A DNA stretch of 64,000 bases from Clostridiaceae bacterium (GTDB lineage Bacteria > Bacillota > Clostridia > Lachnospirales > Lachnospiraceae), in the NCBI GenBank assembly GCA_910575435.1, contig CAJTGI010000010.1:95501-159500 (forward strand), read 5' to 3'. Of the stretch, positions 15,398 to 25,169 are shown one piece after another; the stretch's first letter is position 1, and every line of letters begins with the position of its first letter. Below the pieces are notes generated by a model. The model did no database searches. It was not told the origin of the DNA and saw nothing but the letters and a program-made list of their open reading frames with translations. A program made the position numbers and the translations under genes.

Positions 15398-17080
15398 TTA
15401 TGCATTTTCTTTTGTTTGCTTCGCCAGCTGCCGCATTTCGTCGGCGCTCTTCCTCACCGCCTCCGTGATCTTCGCGCCCCCCAATATTCTGGCCAGTTCC
15501 TCCACGGATTCCTCCTCGGTCAGAAGGCGAATCTCCGTGTGGGTGCTATCCGCCTCATTCTCCTTCTCAATCAGGAAATGGGTGTCGGCCATAGCCGCTA
15601 TCTGGGACAGATGGGAGATGCAGATAACCTGATGGCTCCTGCCAATCATGGCCATCTTTTCCGCCACCATCTGGGCCGTTCTCCCGCTGATGCCCACGTC
15701 AATCTCGTCAAAAATCATGGTATCAATCTGGTCATGCCCGGCAATCACCGCCTTGATGGCCAGCATGATGCGGGACAATTCCCCGCCGGAAGCCGCTTTC
15801 CCCAAGGGCCGCAGTTCCATTCCCGGATTGGTGGAAATCATAAATTCCACCTCGTCCCTTCCCCTGGCAGTATACTCCTCCCGCTCTTCTATGGAAATCT
15901 GAAACTTCACCTGAAGGAAATTTAAGTCATTCAACGCCCGAACAATCTCCTCCTCCAATATCTTCCCATTCCTGCGCCGGATTTTTGAAACCTCCCGGCA
16001 CAGTCTTTCCAGTTTCTTCTCCAGCTTCTGCAATTTATCCTGCAATTCCTTCCGATGGCTGTCATACTCCTCAAAGTATGCCAATTTTTGCTGAATTTCC
16101 TCCCCATACGCCCGTACTTCCGCCGTGGTCTTCCCATACTTCGCCTTGACGCCCCGCACCAGGTCCAGACGCTTTTCCACTGCCGCAAACTCTTCTGCGC
16201 CCACATCAAACTCGTCCATATAATCAGAAATATCCCGATTGAAATCCGTCACCAGTGCATCAATATCGGAAATCTGATTGAGGAAATCAGCCACCCGCCC
16301 ATCATACTCTGCCAGCTGGGACAGGGTGCGAATGCTCTCCCCCAGCCGCTCCGACACGGAGCCGTCCTCCTGGCTGGTGCTTTGGTACACGCCGGACAGT
16401 CCCTCGGCAATCTCCGTGGCATTGGACAGTTTCCGATATGCCTGCTCCAGTTCTTCTTCCTCCCCGGGTTCCAACTTGGCACTTTCAATCTCGTCCAGTT
16501 CGTACTGCAAGAAAGAAATCTCCCGGAGACGCTCCTCTTCGGGAATCTCCTTCTCCGACAACTCCTCCCGCAATTTCTTATATTCCTGGTACGTGTCTGC
16601 CAGTGCCTCTACCCGCCCGGCAAATTCCTCTTTGGCGTACCGATCCAATATTTCCAAGTGCGTTCCCTTGCGGAGCAGGGACTGCTGCTCATTCTGCCCA
16701 TGGATATCAATAAGCAATTCCGCCGCCTTGCGAATCATCCCCACCGTGACGCTCTCCCCATTCATCCGATTGATGGTTCTGCTGGCAGTAATCTTTCTAG
16801 ATATCAAAAGAGTATCATCCTCAAAACTGATTCCCAAAGCCTCCAACTGCTCCCTCTCCTCAGGGGAATCTACCTGGAACAGCAATTCGATCAGAGCAAA
16901 CTCTGCATCCTTCCTGATTAGATCTTTGGAAACCTTCCCTCCCAAAGCTGTATTGATGGAGCCGATAATAATAGATTTTCCTGCGCCAGTCTCCCCGGTA
17001 AGCACGTTGAGCCGATCAGAAAAATCAACCTCCACCTCATCTATAATCGCCAGATTCTTCACATGTAAATTCAATAACAA
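15398..17080 (-). CDS. recN: DNA repair protein RecN
   Basis: A 560-residue SMC-like ATPase. Walker A is GETGAGKSIIIGS near the N-terminus, two long coiled-coil stretches span about residues 150-390, and the C-terminal signature and Walker B are GGELSRIMLAIKAV and TMIFDEIDVGISG. It holds broken DNA ends during double-strand break repair. The start appears to be TTG at 17080, placed 7 nt after GAGG; the family N-terminus LLNLHVKNLAIIDEVEV begins right there. No clear LexA box was found upstream. Confidence 0.96.
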   Translation of the reverse strand: MLLNLHVKNLAIIDEVEVDFSDRLNVLTGETGAGKSIIIGSINTALGGKVSKDLIRKDAEFALIELLFQVDSPEEREQLEALGISFEDDTLLISRKITASRTINRMNGESVTVGMIRKAAELLIDIHGQNEQQSLLRKGTHLEILDRYAKEEFAGRVEALADTYQEYKKLREELSEKEIPEEERLREISFLQYELDEIESAKLEPGEEEELEQAYRKLSNATEIAEGLSGVYQSTSQEDGSVSERLGESIRTLSQLAEYDGRVADFLNQISDIDALVTDFNRDISDYMDEFDVGAEEFAAVEKRLDLVRGVKAKYGKTTAEVRAYGEEIQQKLAYFEEYDSHRKELQDKLQKLEKKLERLCREVSKIRRRNGKILEEEIVRALNDLNFLQVKFQISIEEREEYTARGRDEVEFMISTNPGMELRPLGKAASGGELSRIMLAIKAVIAGHDQIDTMIFDEIDVGISGRTAQMVAEKMAMIGRSHQVICISHLSQIAAMADTHFLIEKENEADSTHTEIRLLTEEESVEELARILGGAKITEAVRKSADEMRQLAKQTKENA

Positions 17081-17220
17081 ATGTCTACCTCATTTCTGCA
17101 AAGCAAACAAGGTTCATATGTGAAACTTGTTCACCTTAACTTTATTGTGCATCATGCGTCCTTCCAACCCCGCCTCTCCCTGACGGGCCATATCTTCCCA
17201 GTGGAGATTATCCACAAAAG

Positions 17221-17278
17221 AAAAGGTATTGCAGCAACTCCATTATAAAACAAATGTTCCATTGCTCCAATACCTTTT
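17221..17278 (-). terminator. Intrinsic terminator after the Ig-like surface protein gene
   Basis: AAAAGGTATTG and CAATACCTTTT form an 11-bp stem across a 36-nt loop that contains weaker pairing. T-rich runs flank both sides. It separates the 4.3-kb surface protein gene from recN. Confidence 0.7.
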
Positions 17279-17351
17279 TTTAATTTTTATGTTGCAAGTT
17301 TCTTATCGCGCTTGCCATTCACAGCCAACTCTGTCCGTGGAGGGCAGCAAC

Positions 17352-20300
17352 CTACCTCTTTTTATTATTCACAGACACAATCTGTACCTTGCAGGCCATC
17401 TTGCAGCCATTCACGTAAGCATAGACATAAGTGGTTCCAATCCCTCGGCCCGTAATCCTTCCATTTTGTACAGAAGCAATCCGATTATTGGCAGAATACC
17501 ACGTGATATTTGCCGATGTGCCGATTACTGTCAGCGTCTCCGTATCATACTGGCGCATGCGCACCGAAGTCTTATTCAGGGAAACCACGTTCACTGTCAC
17601 CGTGCTGGTCACGCCGCTGGAGGCTGTGATCGTCACCGTGGCAGTACCTGTGCCAACTGCCTTCACCGTTCCTGTCTTGGTCACCTTCACCACCCTGGTA
17701 TTGTCAGAAGCGAATTTGATGCTGTCTGAGTGATTATCCGGCAATGTGGTGTACGCCAGCTTCGCACTGTCTCCCCGTTTCATGGTCAGTTCAGACTGGG
17801 CCACAACGATGCTGGATGCGGGAACCGGCTCAATCACGCTCACATAGCATCTAGCCATTTTGTTGCTTCCGTCCGTTGCCTTCGCAGTGATATAGACAGA
17901 ACCCTCGGACAATCCCGTCACCGTGCCATTGCTGAGTACCGTGGCAACCTTCGTATTAGAAGAAGTCCATTTCAACTTCTTGATGGAGGCCTTTTTCGGT
18001 CTCACCGTAGCCTTCAATTTCATCGTTCTTCCGATATAGCATACCCCGTAAGTCTTATTCAGGCGGATGCCAGTGATGCGCCGTATAACAGTGACGCGAC
18101 ATTTGGCCGTAGCCTTCTTGTCTGTAGTCTTGGCAGTTATAATGGTAGAGCCTACCCGCTTTCCCTTGACCTTGCCGGAAGTCTTTCCAACCGTAGCAAT
18201 CCTCTTATTCTTCGAGGTGAACCGAACTCCTGGCTTCTTCGTATTGTTGGTCCAAACCGTCTTCTTTAATTTGTATGTCTGCCCGATATTGATGCGAATG
18301 CTTCTCTTATTCAGTTTCAACGTGGAGCGGAGTTTCGCAACTTTCACGGTACAGGTAGCACTGATATTGTACTTTGTCAAAGTACAGGTAATTCGGCAGG
18401 TGCCGATTTTCTTTGCCTTTACCTTTCCCGAGGAAGATACCGTGGCAATGCTCTTATTGGATGTAGTCCATTTCGCCGTTTTGTCTGCCGCAGCGGGCGT
18501 TACAATTTTCTTAATGGTAAAACTCTTCCCCACTGCAATCTCTCGGCTTGAAGGAGATAGGGACAGGCTGACGCCAGGAATGACCGTGACCGTACAGGTT
18601 CTAGCCTTAATATCCCCCACATTCTGCACTGGCGTACAGGTGATAACCGTAATGCCGGCCTTCATGCCTGTAACCTTGCCATTTGCCTCAACCTTCGCAA
18701 TGGAAGGATCCATTGACTCATACTGGATATTCTTATCCGATGTATTCTCTGGCTTAAAAGAAGGAATGATGTTGAAACTTTTGCCAACCTGAATCGTCTG
18801 GCTGGTAGGAGTAATTTCAAATCCCGTAGCGGGAATGATTTCCCCAGTCACCCTTACAAGACAGCTGATTACCTCCTGGGGCCCGATATCTTCCGCCCAA
18901 CAGGTAATGACTGCCAATCCGCCATCCTTCACGCCTGTAATCAAACCCGTGCTCTCATCCACCGTCACCACATCCGTGTCAGACGACCTGAAATGCAGTG
19001 TCTTATTGACATTTTCATCCGGGTCAAAGAGAACTTCCAACTGATATGTCCCTTTCTCGGAAACTTCTACATTGGTCTCCTTAAACTTAATGGACAGCAA
19101 GCGGTCGCGCACATTCACCTTGATATATGCCTCTGCCGGCTTTCCTCCGTGGTTCACGCCCTCCACCTTAACGGTAGCCGTGCCAACTCCCAGTGCGGAA
19201 ATGGCGCCGGTCTGGTCTACAGAAACCACGTTCTCTCCCATGACAACGCTCCATGTCAATGTGGGATCCGAGGGGTTTTCCGGCTCAATGGTGGTAGCCA
19301 CCTGGTATACGTCGCCCTTAATCATATTCAGTTCCGACACATCCGTATTAATTTGGGTCACCGGATCTTCTTTGATGGTAAGGCGGCATCTGGCAGAAAC
19401 CTTGTTGGGATTGTGCTTTGGCTCTACATAGATAATCACCGTTCCCTCTGTCACCAGAGTCAGCACGCCCGTCTCTGCCTCAATCGTGGCAATCACATCG
19501 TCCCGATTGGGATCATCATTTACCAGGGACCACACAAGTTCCGTGTTTGTGGCATTCTGCGGCATATAGGTGGCCTTCATGAACACGAAGGGATTTGCCA
19601 TAGTCGTCACATATTCCTCACCCTGGACAATGCTGATATCAGTAATGGGTGCCGTCACCGTCACCACGCAAGTGGCATAAGTTCCATTATCCCGATTGTA
19701 CGCAGTAATGACTGCGCTTCCCACTTTGTCGGTTGCCGTCACCTCTGCTGAAATATTTCCATCGTTTGGCTGCACTGTCATCAGCCTTGTATCAGAGGAC
19801 AGCCAGTCAATATTGGCATTTTTCTTATCAATATTGGTATGCAGAGTCACCGTCTGCCCCGCCTCAATGGAGACATTCTCCTCCTTGATAGTAAAGTTCG
19901 TAGGTGCCTTGATGACAGTAATCTTACAGGTAGAAACCCAAGTGACGCCCTGAGTATCCGTCCATGCCAAGGTGACCCTGGCCGGAGAATTGGCTGGCGT
20001 TTCACGTCTCGCCGTCACCGTCACATACTGTCCCTCGTTGCTGCTCAGTTCCAGGAAATTCTCATCGCTCACCGACCACTTAAACTGGGAAGCCTCTGCC
20101 ACAGCATCGGAGGCAATAATGCCGTGAAGGTCTAGCGTGCCACCCTCGGACATCATAGTCTCCACAATATTCAAAGTAAATCCATCTGCCACGGTCACCG
20201 TCACGATGACGCTGCTGTGGTCAGTGGGAAATCCCGGAATGATTCCATCAGGATTTACCCCGGAATTTAATGCCACGGATAAGTATCCATGACCCAATTG

Positions 20301-21620
20301 CTTGGTAGCCACCTCCATGATTGCCTCATCCAAAGAAATATAGGTGGAACTGGCACTGCCATTCTTATCGATAATGGTGGCAGTAAAATACTGCTTCAAT
20401 ACATCCAATGGGATATTGAATGCATCGGAAAGGTTATAAGTACCACCCAGGCTGATGGTAACGTCCTTGTCTACAAAGTCACAGTCCACCTTGGTCAGCA
20501 AGTTTACAGGCCCGCACACCGGAGCATTGGTCTTGCTCTCGTCAAAACTGCGGTACACGCCCTTTACGTAAAACTGCACATTGTACTCGCCGGACTTGGC
20601 ATCCACCCGGTAAAAATGCTGCTTCCCAGAACGGACATAGTAAAGATTGATATCTTCCCATCCATCCCCATGATTCCCCAGGGAATCTCTCACGAGAACG
20701 GAATTCTCTCCCGAGCCCTTCGAGATAACCCAGACAAGCTTATCCGCAATGGCAATCTGCGGGTTTGCATCATTCTCGATAGTCACCTGCACCATATCCC
20801 CATTCTTCACTTCCACCGTATTGGGACTGTTTGCACTGCCGGCCAGGATGGTATTGCCATCCGCAGACTTAATCTGGGGACGCACGTACACGTTAATCGT
20901 ATCTGTATATGTATTGGTTCCCTCCGTCCAGGACACTGTCAGGGTGGTAGGCCCTGCGCCTACGGCCTGAATCTTCGGGGCATCGCTCCCCGCTCCCGGC
21001 GAAAAGCGAATCACGTCCGTATTGGCGCAAACCCACTCTGCCTGAGTTCCATCACCGAAGGTCAGTTTCAGGAAATTATTTCCCGCATCTCCGTTTCCGA
21101 TGGAAACAGAGGTATCATAATTCATAATCAGAGACTTTCTCTCATCCTCCGGATAAATCTTGGATAGATTAACGCCAGATACCCCGTTTAAATATTCACT
21201 GATAGAGAACACCACGTCCAAGGTCATGGTAACGGTATCGGCCGTTCCATCCGCATGCACGATCTCCACCGTAATGGCCACCGTACCATTGTTAATCGCC
21301 TTGATGACTGCGGACGGGCCAACCTTCGTCCCATCTGCCGCAGCACCCTCGAACTTGGCAATATCAGTATTCGTACTGGTCCAGGTACAAGTATCCGTAC
21401 TCTGTATTCCCAACAGGGTATAGGTATCCGTCGCCCTTCGCATGGTGAACTGACCGCCGCTGTTAATCTGATTGCCGGAACTGTCCAAAAAGGTATACTC
21501 TGCCGCCTGCGCCTCGTTGTGCTGCCATGCAGCAAAAAAGACAGCAAAAACCAGCGAGAAAACCGCAGCCAAGGCCAATCCCAGCTTCCATTTCTTCTTC
21601 CACGTTTTCTTCTGACTCAT
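17352..21620 (-). CDS. Large secreted protein with many bacterial Ig-like (Big_2) domains
   Basis: A 1,422-residue protein. The N-terminus MSQKKTWKKKWKLGLALAAV continues into a hydrophobic stretch ending AQA, a signal peptide. At least ten Big_2-type domains follow in the second two thirds, each with the pattern 'L...VGxT..L......P......WTSSNxxVATVxxNGxVxGxxxGxxxITA'. The last five are strongly basic. No LPxTG, S-layer homology, LysM or choline-binding domain is visible, and the protein ends MACKVQIVSVNNKKR. AAGGAGG precedes the ATG at 21620 by 6 nt. The gene interrupts the otherwise conserved argR-recN neighbourhood. Likely a surface or matrix protein; function unknown. Confidence 0.85.
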   Translation of the reverse strand: MSQKKTWKKKWKLGLALAAVFSLVFAVFFAAWQHNEAQAAEYTFLDSSGNQINSGGQFTMRRATDTYTLLGIQSTDTCTWTSTNTDIAKFEGAAADGTKVGPSAVIKAINNGTVAITVEIVHADGTADTVTMTLDVVFSISEYLNGVSGVNLSKIYPEDERKSLIMNYDTSVSIGNGDAGNNFLKLTFGDGTQAEWVCANTDVIRFSPGAGSDAPKIQAVGAGPTTLTVSWTEGTNTYTDTINVYVRPQIKSADGNTILAGSANSPNTVEVKNGDMVQVTIENDANPQIAIADKLVWVISKGSGENSVLVRDSLGNHGDGWEDINLYYVRSGKQHFYRVDAKSGEYNVQFYVKGVYRSFDESKTNAPVCGPVNLLTKVDCDFVDKDVTISLGGTYNLSDAFNIPLDVLKQYFTATIIDKNGSASSTYISLDEAIMEVATKQLGHGYLSVALNSGVNPDGIIPGFPTDHSSVIVTVTVADGFTLNIVETMMSEGGTLDLHGIIASDAVAEASQFKWSVSDENFLELSSNEGQYVTVTARRETPANSPARVTLAWTDTQGVTWVSTCKITVIKAPTNFTIKEENVSIEAGQTVTLHTNIDKKNANIDWLSSDTRLMTVQPNDGNISAEVTATDKVGSAVITAYNRDNGTYATCVVTVTAPITDISIVQGEEYVTTMANPFVFMKATYMPQNATNTELVWSLVNDDPNRDDVIATIEAETGVLTLVTEGTVIIYVEPKHNPNKVSARCRLTIKEDPVTQINTDVSELNMIKGDVYQVATTIEPENPSDPTLTWSVVMGENVVSVDQTGAISALGVGTATVKVEGVNHGGKPAEAYIKVNVRDRLLSIKFKETNVEVSEKGTYQLEVLFDPDENVNKTLHFRSSDTDVVTVDESTGLITGVKDGGLAVITCWAEDIGPQEVISCLVRVTGEIIPATGFEITPTSQTIQVGKSFNIIPSFKPENTSDKNIQYESMDPSIAKVEANGKVTGMKAGITVITCTPVQNVGDIKARTCTVTVIPGVSLSLSPSSREIAVGKSFTIKKIVTPAAADKTAKWTTSNKSIATVSSSGKVKAKKIGTCRITCTLTKYNISATCTVKVAKLRSTLKLNKRSIRINIGQTYKLKKTVWTNNTKKPGVRFTSKNKRIATVGKTSGKVKGKRVGSTIITAKTTDKKATAKCRVTVIRRITGIRLNKTYGVCYIGRTMKLKATVRPKKASIKKLKWTSSNTKVATVLSNGTVTGLSEGSVYITAKATDGSNKMARCYVSVIEPVPASSIVVAQSELTMKRGDSAKLAYTTLPDNHSDSIKFASDNTRVVKVTKTGTVKAVGTGTATVTITASSGVTSTVTVNVVSLNKTSVRMRQYDTETLTVIGTSANITWYSANNRIASVQNGRITGRGIGTTYVYAYVNGCKMACKVQIVSVNNKKR

Positions 21621-21794
21621 CCCCATCCTCCTTAACATGCCACCAATGCGCTGCATCAATAAGACACAGCACGCCTACTTTCTAAATAATCACTGCCATG
21701 GTTTCTGGCATATGCGAACTGCTCTGCAGCCTGCATCATAATATGCTAATATTTATGATATCGTTATTCTATGTCATTTGTGTGCTGATTCATT

Positions 21795-21863
21795 GTAACT
21801 ATTCACACCGCTCATCCCTTCATGCGATAGACCCGCCGCCTAACGGCATCGGTTAATAGTAAC
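21795..21863. repeat. MITE-related repeat R1, copy c
   Basis: A 69-bp stretch beginning GTAACTATTCAC and ending TTAATAGTAAC, with CATCCCTTCATGCGATAGAC and CCGCCGCCTAACGGCATCGG inside. It is a shortened form of the element at 37715-37908. No target duplication is visible at this copy. Confidence 0.65.
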
Positions 21864-21906
21864 ATTTACACCGCTATATAATATATCGGCATATCATGAC
21901 ATAAGA

Positions 21907-22635
21907 TTACTCATCCCAGTTATGATAAACGCTCTGCACGTCGTCATCCTCGTCCAAAAGGTCAAGCGTCCTCTGCAGCTGGCGGATATCCCCCTCTTCT
22001 GTCAGCGTTACATATGTTTGCGGAAGCATGGTCACCTCTGCGCTTGCCATGGCAATCTTCTCAGCCTCCAACGCCTGATGCACTGCCCCGAAATCTGCCG
22101 GAGCCGTGAGAATCTCATAGGAATCCTCCTCCTCGGCAAAATCCTCTGCCCCTGCGTCCAGCGCAAGCATCATCAGATCATCTGCATCCATCCCGCACTC
22201 TTCTTTATCAATGATAATCTGCCCCTTCTCGTCAAACATATAGGAGACGCATCCCTGGGTGCCCACGCTCCCGCTCCCCTTGGTAAATGCATTCCTCACA
22301 TTGCTGGCGGTGCGGTTCTTATTATCCGTCAGCGCTTTCACGATAATAGCCGTCCCATTGGGGCCGTATCCCTCGTAGGTAACTTCCTCATAATTGACAG
22401 CATCAATATCTCCCGCCGCCTTCTTAATGCCTCGCTCAATGGTATCATTTGGCATGTTATTCGCCTTGGCTTTGGCAATGACATCCCGGAGCTTGCCATT
22501 GTTCTCCGGGTCGGGGCCTCCCTCTTTCACTGCCACGGCAATCTCCCGGCCCAGCACGGTAAAGATCTTCCCTTTCGCCGCATCATTCTTTTCTTTCTTA
22601 TGCTTAATATTTGAAAACTTTGAATGTCCTGACAT
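21907..22635 (-). CDS. yebC: YebC/PmpR family protein
   Basis: A 242-residue protein with the family N-terminus [20 protein letters not shown] and the block [20 protein letters not shown]. Domain 3 ends with a typical acidic tail ([17 protein letters not shown]). YebC proteins have been described both as transcription regulators and as ribosome-associated factors that relieve stalling at proline-rich sites; the sequence cannot choose between these. GAGG lies 8 nt before the ATG. Confidence 0.95.
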   Translation of the reverse strand: MSGHSKFSNIKHKKEKNDAAKGKIFTVLGREIAVAVKEGGPDPENNGKLRDVIAKAKANNMPNDTIERGIKKAAGDIDAVNYEEVTYEGYGPNGTAIIVKALTDNKNRTASNVRNAFTKGSGSVGTQGCVSYMFDEKGQIIIDKEECGMDADDLMMLALDAGAEDFAEEEDSYEILTAPADFGAVHQALEAEKIAMASAEVTMLPQTYVTLTEEGDIRQLQRTLDLLDEDDDVQSVYHNWDE

Positions 22636-22778
22636 CTTTTCAACCTCATTTCTATAGTAATGCTCATTCTAACACAATGTTACTTTTTTCAGCAGTATAT
22701 CTGCCTGCGGAACAGGCTCGATGCCCGAAAATAGTAACAACTATTTATTCTATCACGTTTGAGGCCATCTGTCCAACT

Positions 22779-24086
22779 TTATTCGTCAAAGATAGATACA
22801 ATCTCTCCATCCAGTATGCGGTTCATATTCTTCACCGCACAAAAATTCCCGCACATGGAGCAGGTATCCTCCTTCTCCGACTTCGCCTCCGCCCGATACC
22901 GCCTTGCCTTCTCCGGGTCAATGGACAGTTCGAACATCCGCTCCCAGTCAAGATTCTTCCTGGCGGCGCTCATCTCCCTGTCCCAATCCCTCGCCCCGGG
23001 AATCCCCTTGGCAATGTCTGCAGCATGGGCCGCGATCTTTGCCGCTACGATTCCCTCCTTCACGTCATTCACATCCGGCAGGCGAAGATGCTCCGCCGGG
23101 GTGACATAGCAGAGGAAGGAGGCCCCGTGGGATGCCGCAACCGCACCGCCGATCGCCGCCGTAATGTGGTCGTAGCCCGGCGCCACGTCCGTCACCAGCG
23201 GACCCAGCACGTAGAAAGGCGCCCCCTGGCAGATGGTCTGCTGAATCTTCATATTGGCGGCAATCTGATCCAGAGGCATATGCCCCGGCCCCTCGATCAT
23301 CACCTGGACATTTTTCTCCCAGGCCCGCTTCGTCAGTTCTCCCAGAGTAATCAATTCCTGTATCTGGGACACGTCCGAGGCATCCTCCAGACAGCCTGGC
23401 CGACAGGCATCCCCCAGGCTCATGGTCACATCATACTCCTGGCAGATATCCAGAATCCTGTCATAATGCTCATAGAATGGATTTTCCTTTCCCGTCATCT
23501 CCATCCATGCAAAAATAATGGAACCGCCTCTGGACACGATGTTCGTGAGCCGCTTCATCTCCTTGAAATGCTTGGCCGTCTCTTTATTAATGCCGCAGTG
23601 TATCGTCATGAAATCCACGCCGTCCTTCGCATGCATCTCCACGATATCAAGCCACTCCTCCGTGGTAATCTCCTTCAACGCCTTGTGATAGTACACCACC
23701 GCGTCATAGATGGGCACGGTGCCAATCACCGCCGGACATTCCCCGGTAAGCTTCCTGCGGAACTTCTGGGTATCGCCGAAGGAACTCAGGTCCATGATAG
23801 CCTCCGCCCCCATATCCACTGCGCTTCTCACCTTCTCCATCTCCATATCCAGATCAGTCCAGTCCCTGCTGGTTCCCAGATTCACATTAATTTTTGTGGA
23901 CAGCCTGTCGCCAATGCCGCAAGGATCAATGCACTGGTGCAATTTGTTGGCGGGGATAATCGCCTGGCCCTTTGCCACCAACTCCATCAGCACATCCTCG
24001 TCCATATGCTCCTTCTCTGCCACCCGCAGCAATTCCTTGGTCTTGATGCCCTTTCTGGCGGCATCCATCTGTGTCGTGTAATCCAT
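22779..24086 (-). CDS. thiC: Phosphomethylpyrimidine synthase ThiC (short form)
   Basis: A 435-residue radical SAM enzyme that rearranges aminoimidazole ribotide to the HMP-phosphate moiety of thiamine. It lacks the N-terminal extension of proteobacterial ThiC. Core motifs: [42 protein letters not shown]. The C-terminal [4Fe-4S] motif is CSMCGNFC, i.e. C-x2-C-x3-C, one residue shorter than the C-x2-C-x4-C I know from E. coli. The ATG at 24086 follows AAAGGAG. A TPP riboswitch with terminator controls it. No other thi genes are nearby. Confidence 0.95.
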   Translation of the reverse strand: MDYTTQMDAARKGIKTKELLRVAEKEHMDEDVLMELVAKGQAIIPANKLHQCIDPCGIGDRLSTKINVNLGTSRDWTDLDMEMEKVRSAVDMGAEAIMDLSSFGDTQKFRRKLTGECPAVIGTVPIYDAVVYYHKALKEITTEEWLDIVEMHAKDGVDFMTIHCGINKETAKHFKEMKRLTNIVSRGGSIIFAWMEMTGKENPFYEHYDRILDICQEYDVTMSLGDACRPGCLEDASDVSQIQELITLGELTKRAWEKNVQVMIEGPGHMPLDQIAANMKIQQTICQGAPFYVLGPLVTDVAPGYDHITAAIGGAVAASHGASFLCYVTPAEHLRLPDVNDVKEGIVAAKIAAHAADIAKGIPGARDWDREMSAARKNLDWERMFELSIDPEKARRYRAEAKSEKEDTCSMCGNFCAVKNMNRILDGEIVSIFDE

Positions 24087-24172
24087 GATCTCTCTCCTTT
24101 TCTGCACCGAAAGTGCCATCATTTCTTTCTTATTTTCCTATAACGCCCAAGTGCTCGGTTTTCCTTTTACAG

Positions 24173-24198
24173 AAAAAAACCGGATGAAAAATCCGGTT
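24173..24198 (-). terminator. Riboswitch-linked intrinsic terminator upstream of thiC
   Basis: On the minus strand AACCGGAT-TTTTC-ATCCGGTT is followed by a run of T. It lies between the TPP aptamer and the thiC ribosome site, so TPP binding would be expected to favour premature termination. Confidence 0.9.
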
Positions 24199-24237
24199 TC
24201 AATGCATCTCTTCAGAATCCATTTTATGAAATATGGA

Positions 24238-24325
24238 CGTTCTTCATGCTCCCTTCGGCGGCATTATCCGCATCAGGTGACGGGTCGGATTTTATCCCTC
24301 TCAGCCTTGGCTCCCCGGACATATC
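24238..24325 (-). promoter_or_regulatory. TPP riboswitch (THI element) of thiC
   Basis: The minus strand reads GGGGAGCCAAGGCTGAGAGG, then ACCCGTCACCTGATG and CGGATAATGCCGCCGAAGGGA. CTGAGA, ACCTGAT and GGATAATGCC-GCGAAGGGA are the conserved pyrimidine- and pyrophosphate-binding parts of the TPP aptamer. It is followed by the terminator at 24173-24198, giving transcriptional OFF control by thiamine pyrophosphate. Confidence 0.97.
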
Positions 24326-24372
24326 AAAATCAGTATAATATGTTTCATCTCCCATGTCAAATGTGTCAATTG

Positions 24373-24516
24373 TCAAAGCAATGCAAAAATAGCCGCTATA
24401 TCAACCAAAACCAATGCAGCGATAATCACTATATAAGCCACCAAAAATCCTTTGCTTTTTGCCTTGTTCACCAACAGTACCACCACGCCCAACATCAACA
24501 CAATAGCCAATGCCAT
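24373..24516 (-). CDS. Possible small two-helix membrane protein
   Basis: A 47-residue frame (MALAIVLMLGVVVLLVNKAK ... AIFALL) with two clear hydrophobic helices separated by a short basic loop (NKAKSKG). It lies between argR and the thiC riboswitch. No good ribosome site precedes the ATG at 24516; an in-frame GTG at 24576 would give 67 residues, also without a clear site. I do not recognise a family. It could be a real small membrane protein or chance. Confidence 0.35.
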   Translation of the reverse strand: MALAIVLMLGVVVLLVNKAKSKGFLVAYIVIIAALVLVDIAAIFALL

Positions 24517-24604
24517 AGATAAATGGCACTGTGTGTTTTGATTGGGAAAATGCCTATAATTAAATGCCGCCCCCACCTGCTGATCATATGGCGTGGCTCA
24601 CGGC

Positions 24605-25060
24605 CTACTCTTCCTTCAGCAAACGGTCAATCCTTGCCATCACCCCCGGCACCTCCCCGGTAGAGCGGACGGCGCACATCACCGTGTCATCCCCCGCAAT
24701 GCACCCCACCACCCCCGGCACCTCCAGATTGTCAATGGAAGCGGCCACCGCCATGGCCATGCCAGAGATGGTCTTTACCACCAGAAGGTTTTCTGCCTGG
24801 TCCATAGAGAGGAAGCCGTCCTGCAATACCCGAACATACTTGCGGGCAAGATCCTGTCCCTTCTCCTGGAGCAAGGTATACTTCTGATGTATTCCGTCCA
24901 CGGAAACCTTTGTCAGCTTTAATTCCCGGATATCTCTGGAAATGGTGGCCTGGGTCACGGGAAAGCCAGCCTTTTCCAAGCGTTCTGCCAACTCTTCCTG
25001 AGTCTCGATGGGATACTGCCCAATCAATTCTATAATCTTCGCCCGGCGCTCTATTTTCAT
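24605..25060 (-). CDS. argR: Arginine repressor ArgR
   Basis: A 151-residue regulator. The N-terminal winged helix contains GFPVTQATISRDIRELKLTK; the C-terminal arginine-binding and hexamerisation domain has VAASIDNLEVPGVVGCIAGDDT. Arginine binding activates it to repress biosynthesis and induce catabolism genes. Its place upstream of recN is conserved in spore formers, although here thiC, yebC and a surface protein gene lie between. GAGAGG precedes the ATG. Confidence 0.96.
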   Translation of the reverse strand: MKIERRAKIIELIGQYPIETQEELAERLEKAGFPVTQATISRDIRELKLTKVSVDGIHQKYTLLQEKGQDLARKYVRVLQDGFLSMDQAENLLVVKTISGMAMAVAASIDNLEVPGVVGCIAGDDTVMCAVRSTGEVPGVMARIDRLLKEE

Positions 25061-25107
25061 CAGCCTATCCTCTCTTCCACAACTTCATTCCTCTCCCCGG
25101 CACAGAC

Positions 25108-25169
25108 AATCACAGCACAAATTCCGCAAACATGAGATTTGCAATCGCTCAGACCGCTGTTTCAGTCAC
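25108..25169 (-). repeat. Gene-end repeat R4, copy a (at nadK stop)
   Basis: A 62-bp stretch on the plus strand from AATCACAGCACAAATTCCGC to GTTTCAGTCAC. It aligns without gaps in length to 30139-30200 at the end of xseA, with matching ends AATCA(C/T)AGCA and CGCTGTTT(C/T)AGTCAC. The last two codons and stop of nadK fall inside it. Confidence 0.55.

Noticed and set aside
17101..17135. Possible SOS (LexA) box upstream of recN
   Set aside because: The palindromes there read TTCATATGTGAA and GTGAA-ACTTG-TTCAC. They do not fit the GAAC-N4-GTTC order of a Gram-positive LexA box.
22611..24143. A 510-codon open frame on the plus strand opposite thiC
   Set aside because: It is antisense to a clear ThiC gene, its translation has no recognisable domain, and the composition is typical of the complement of a G/C-rich third-position gene.
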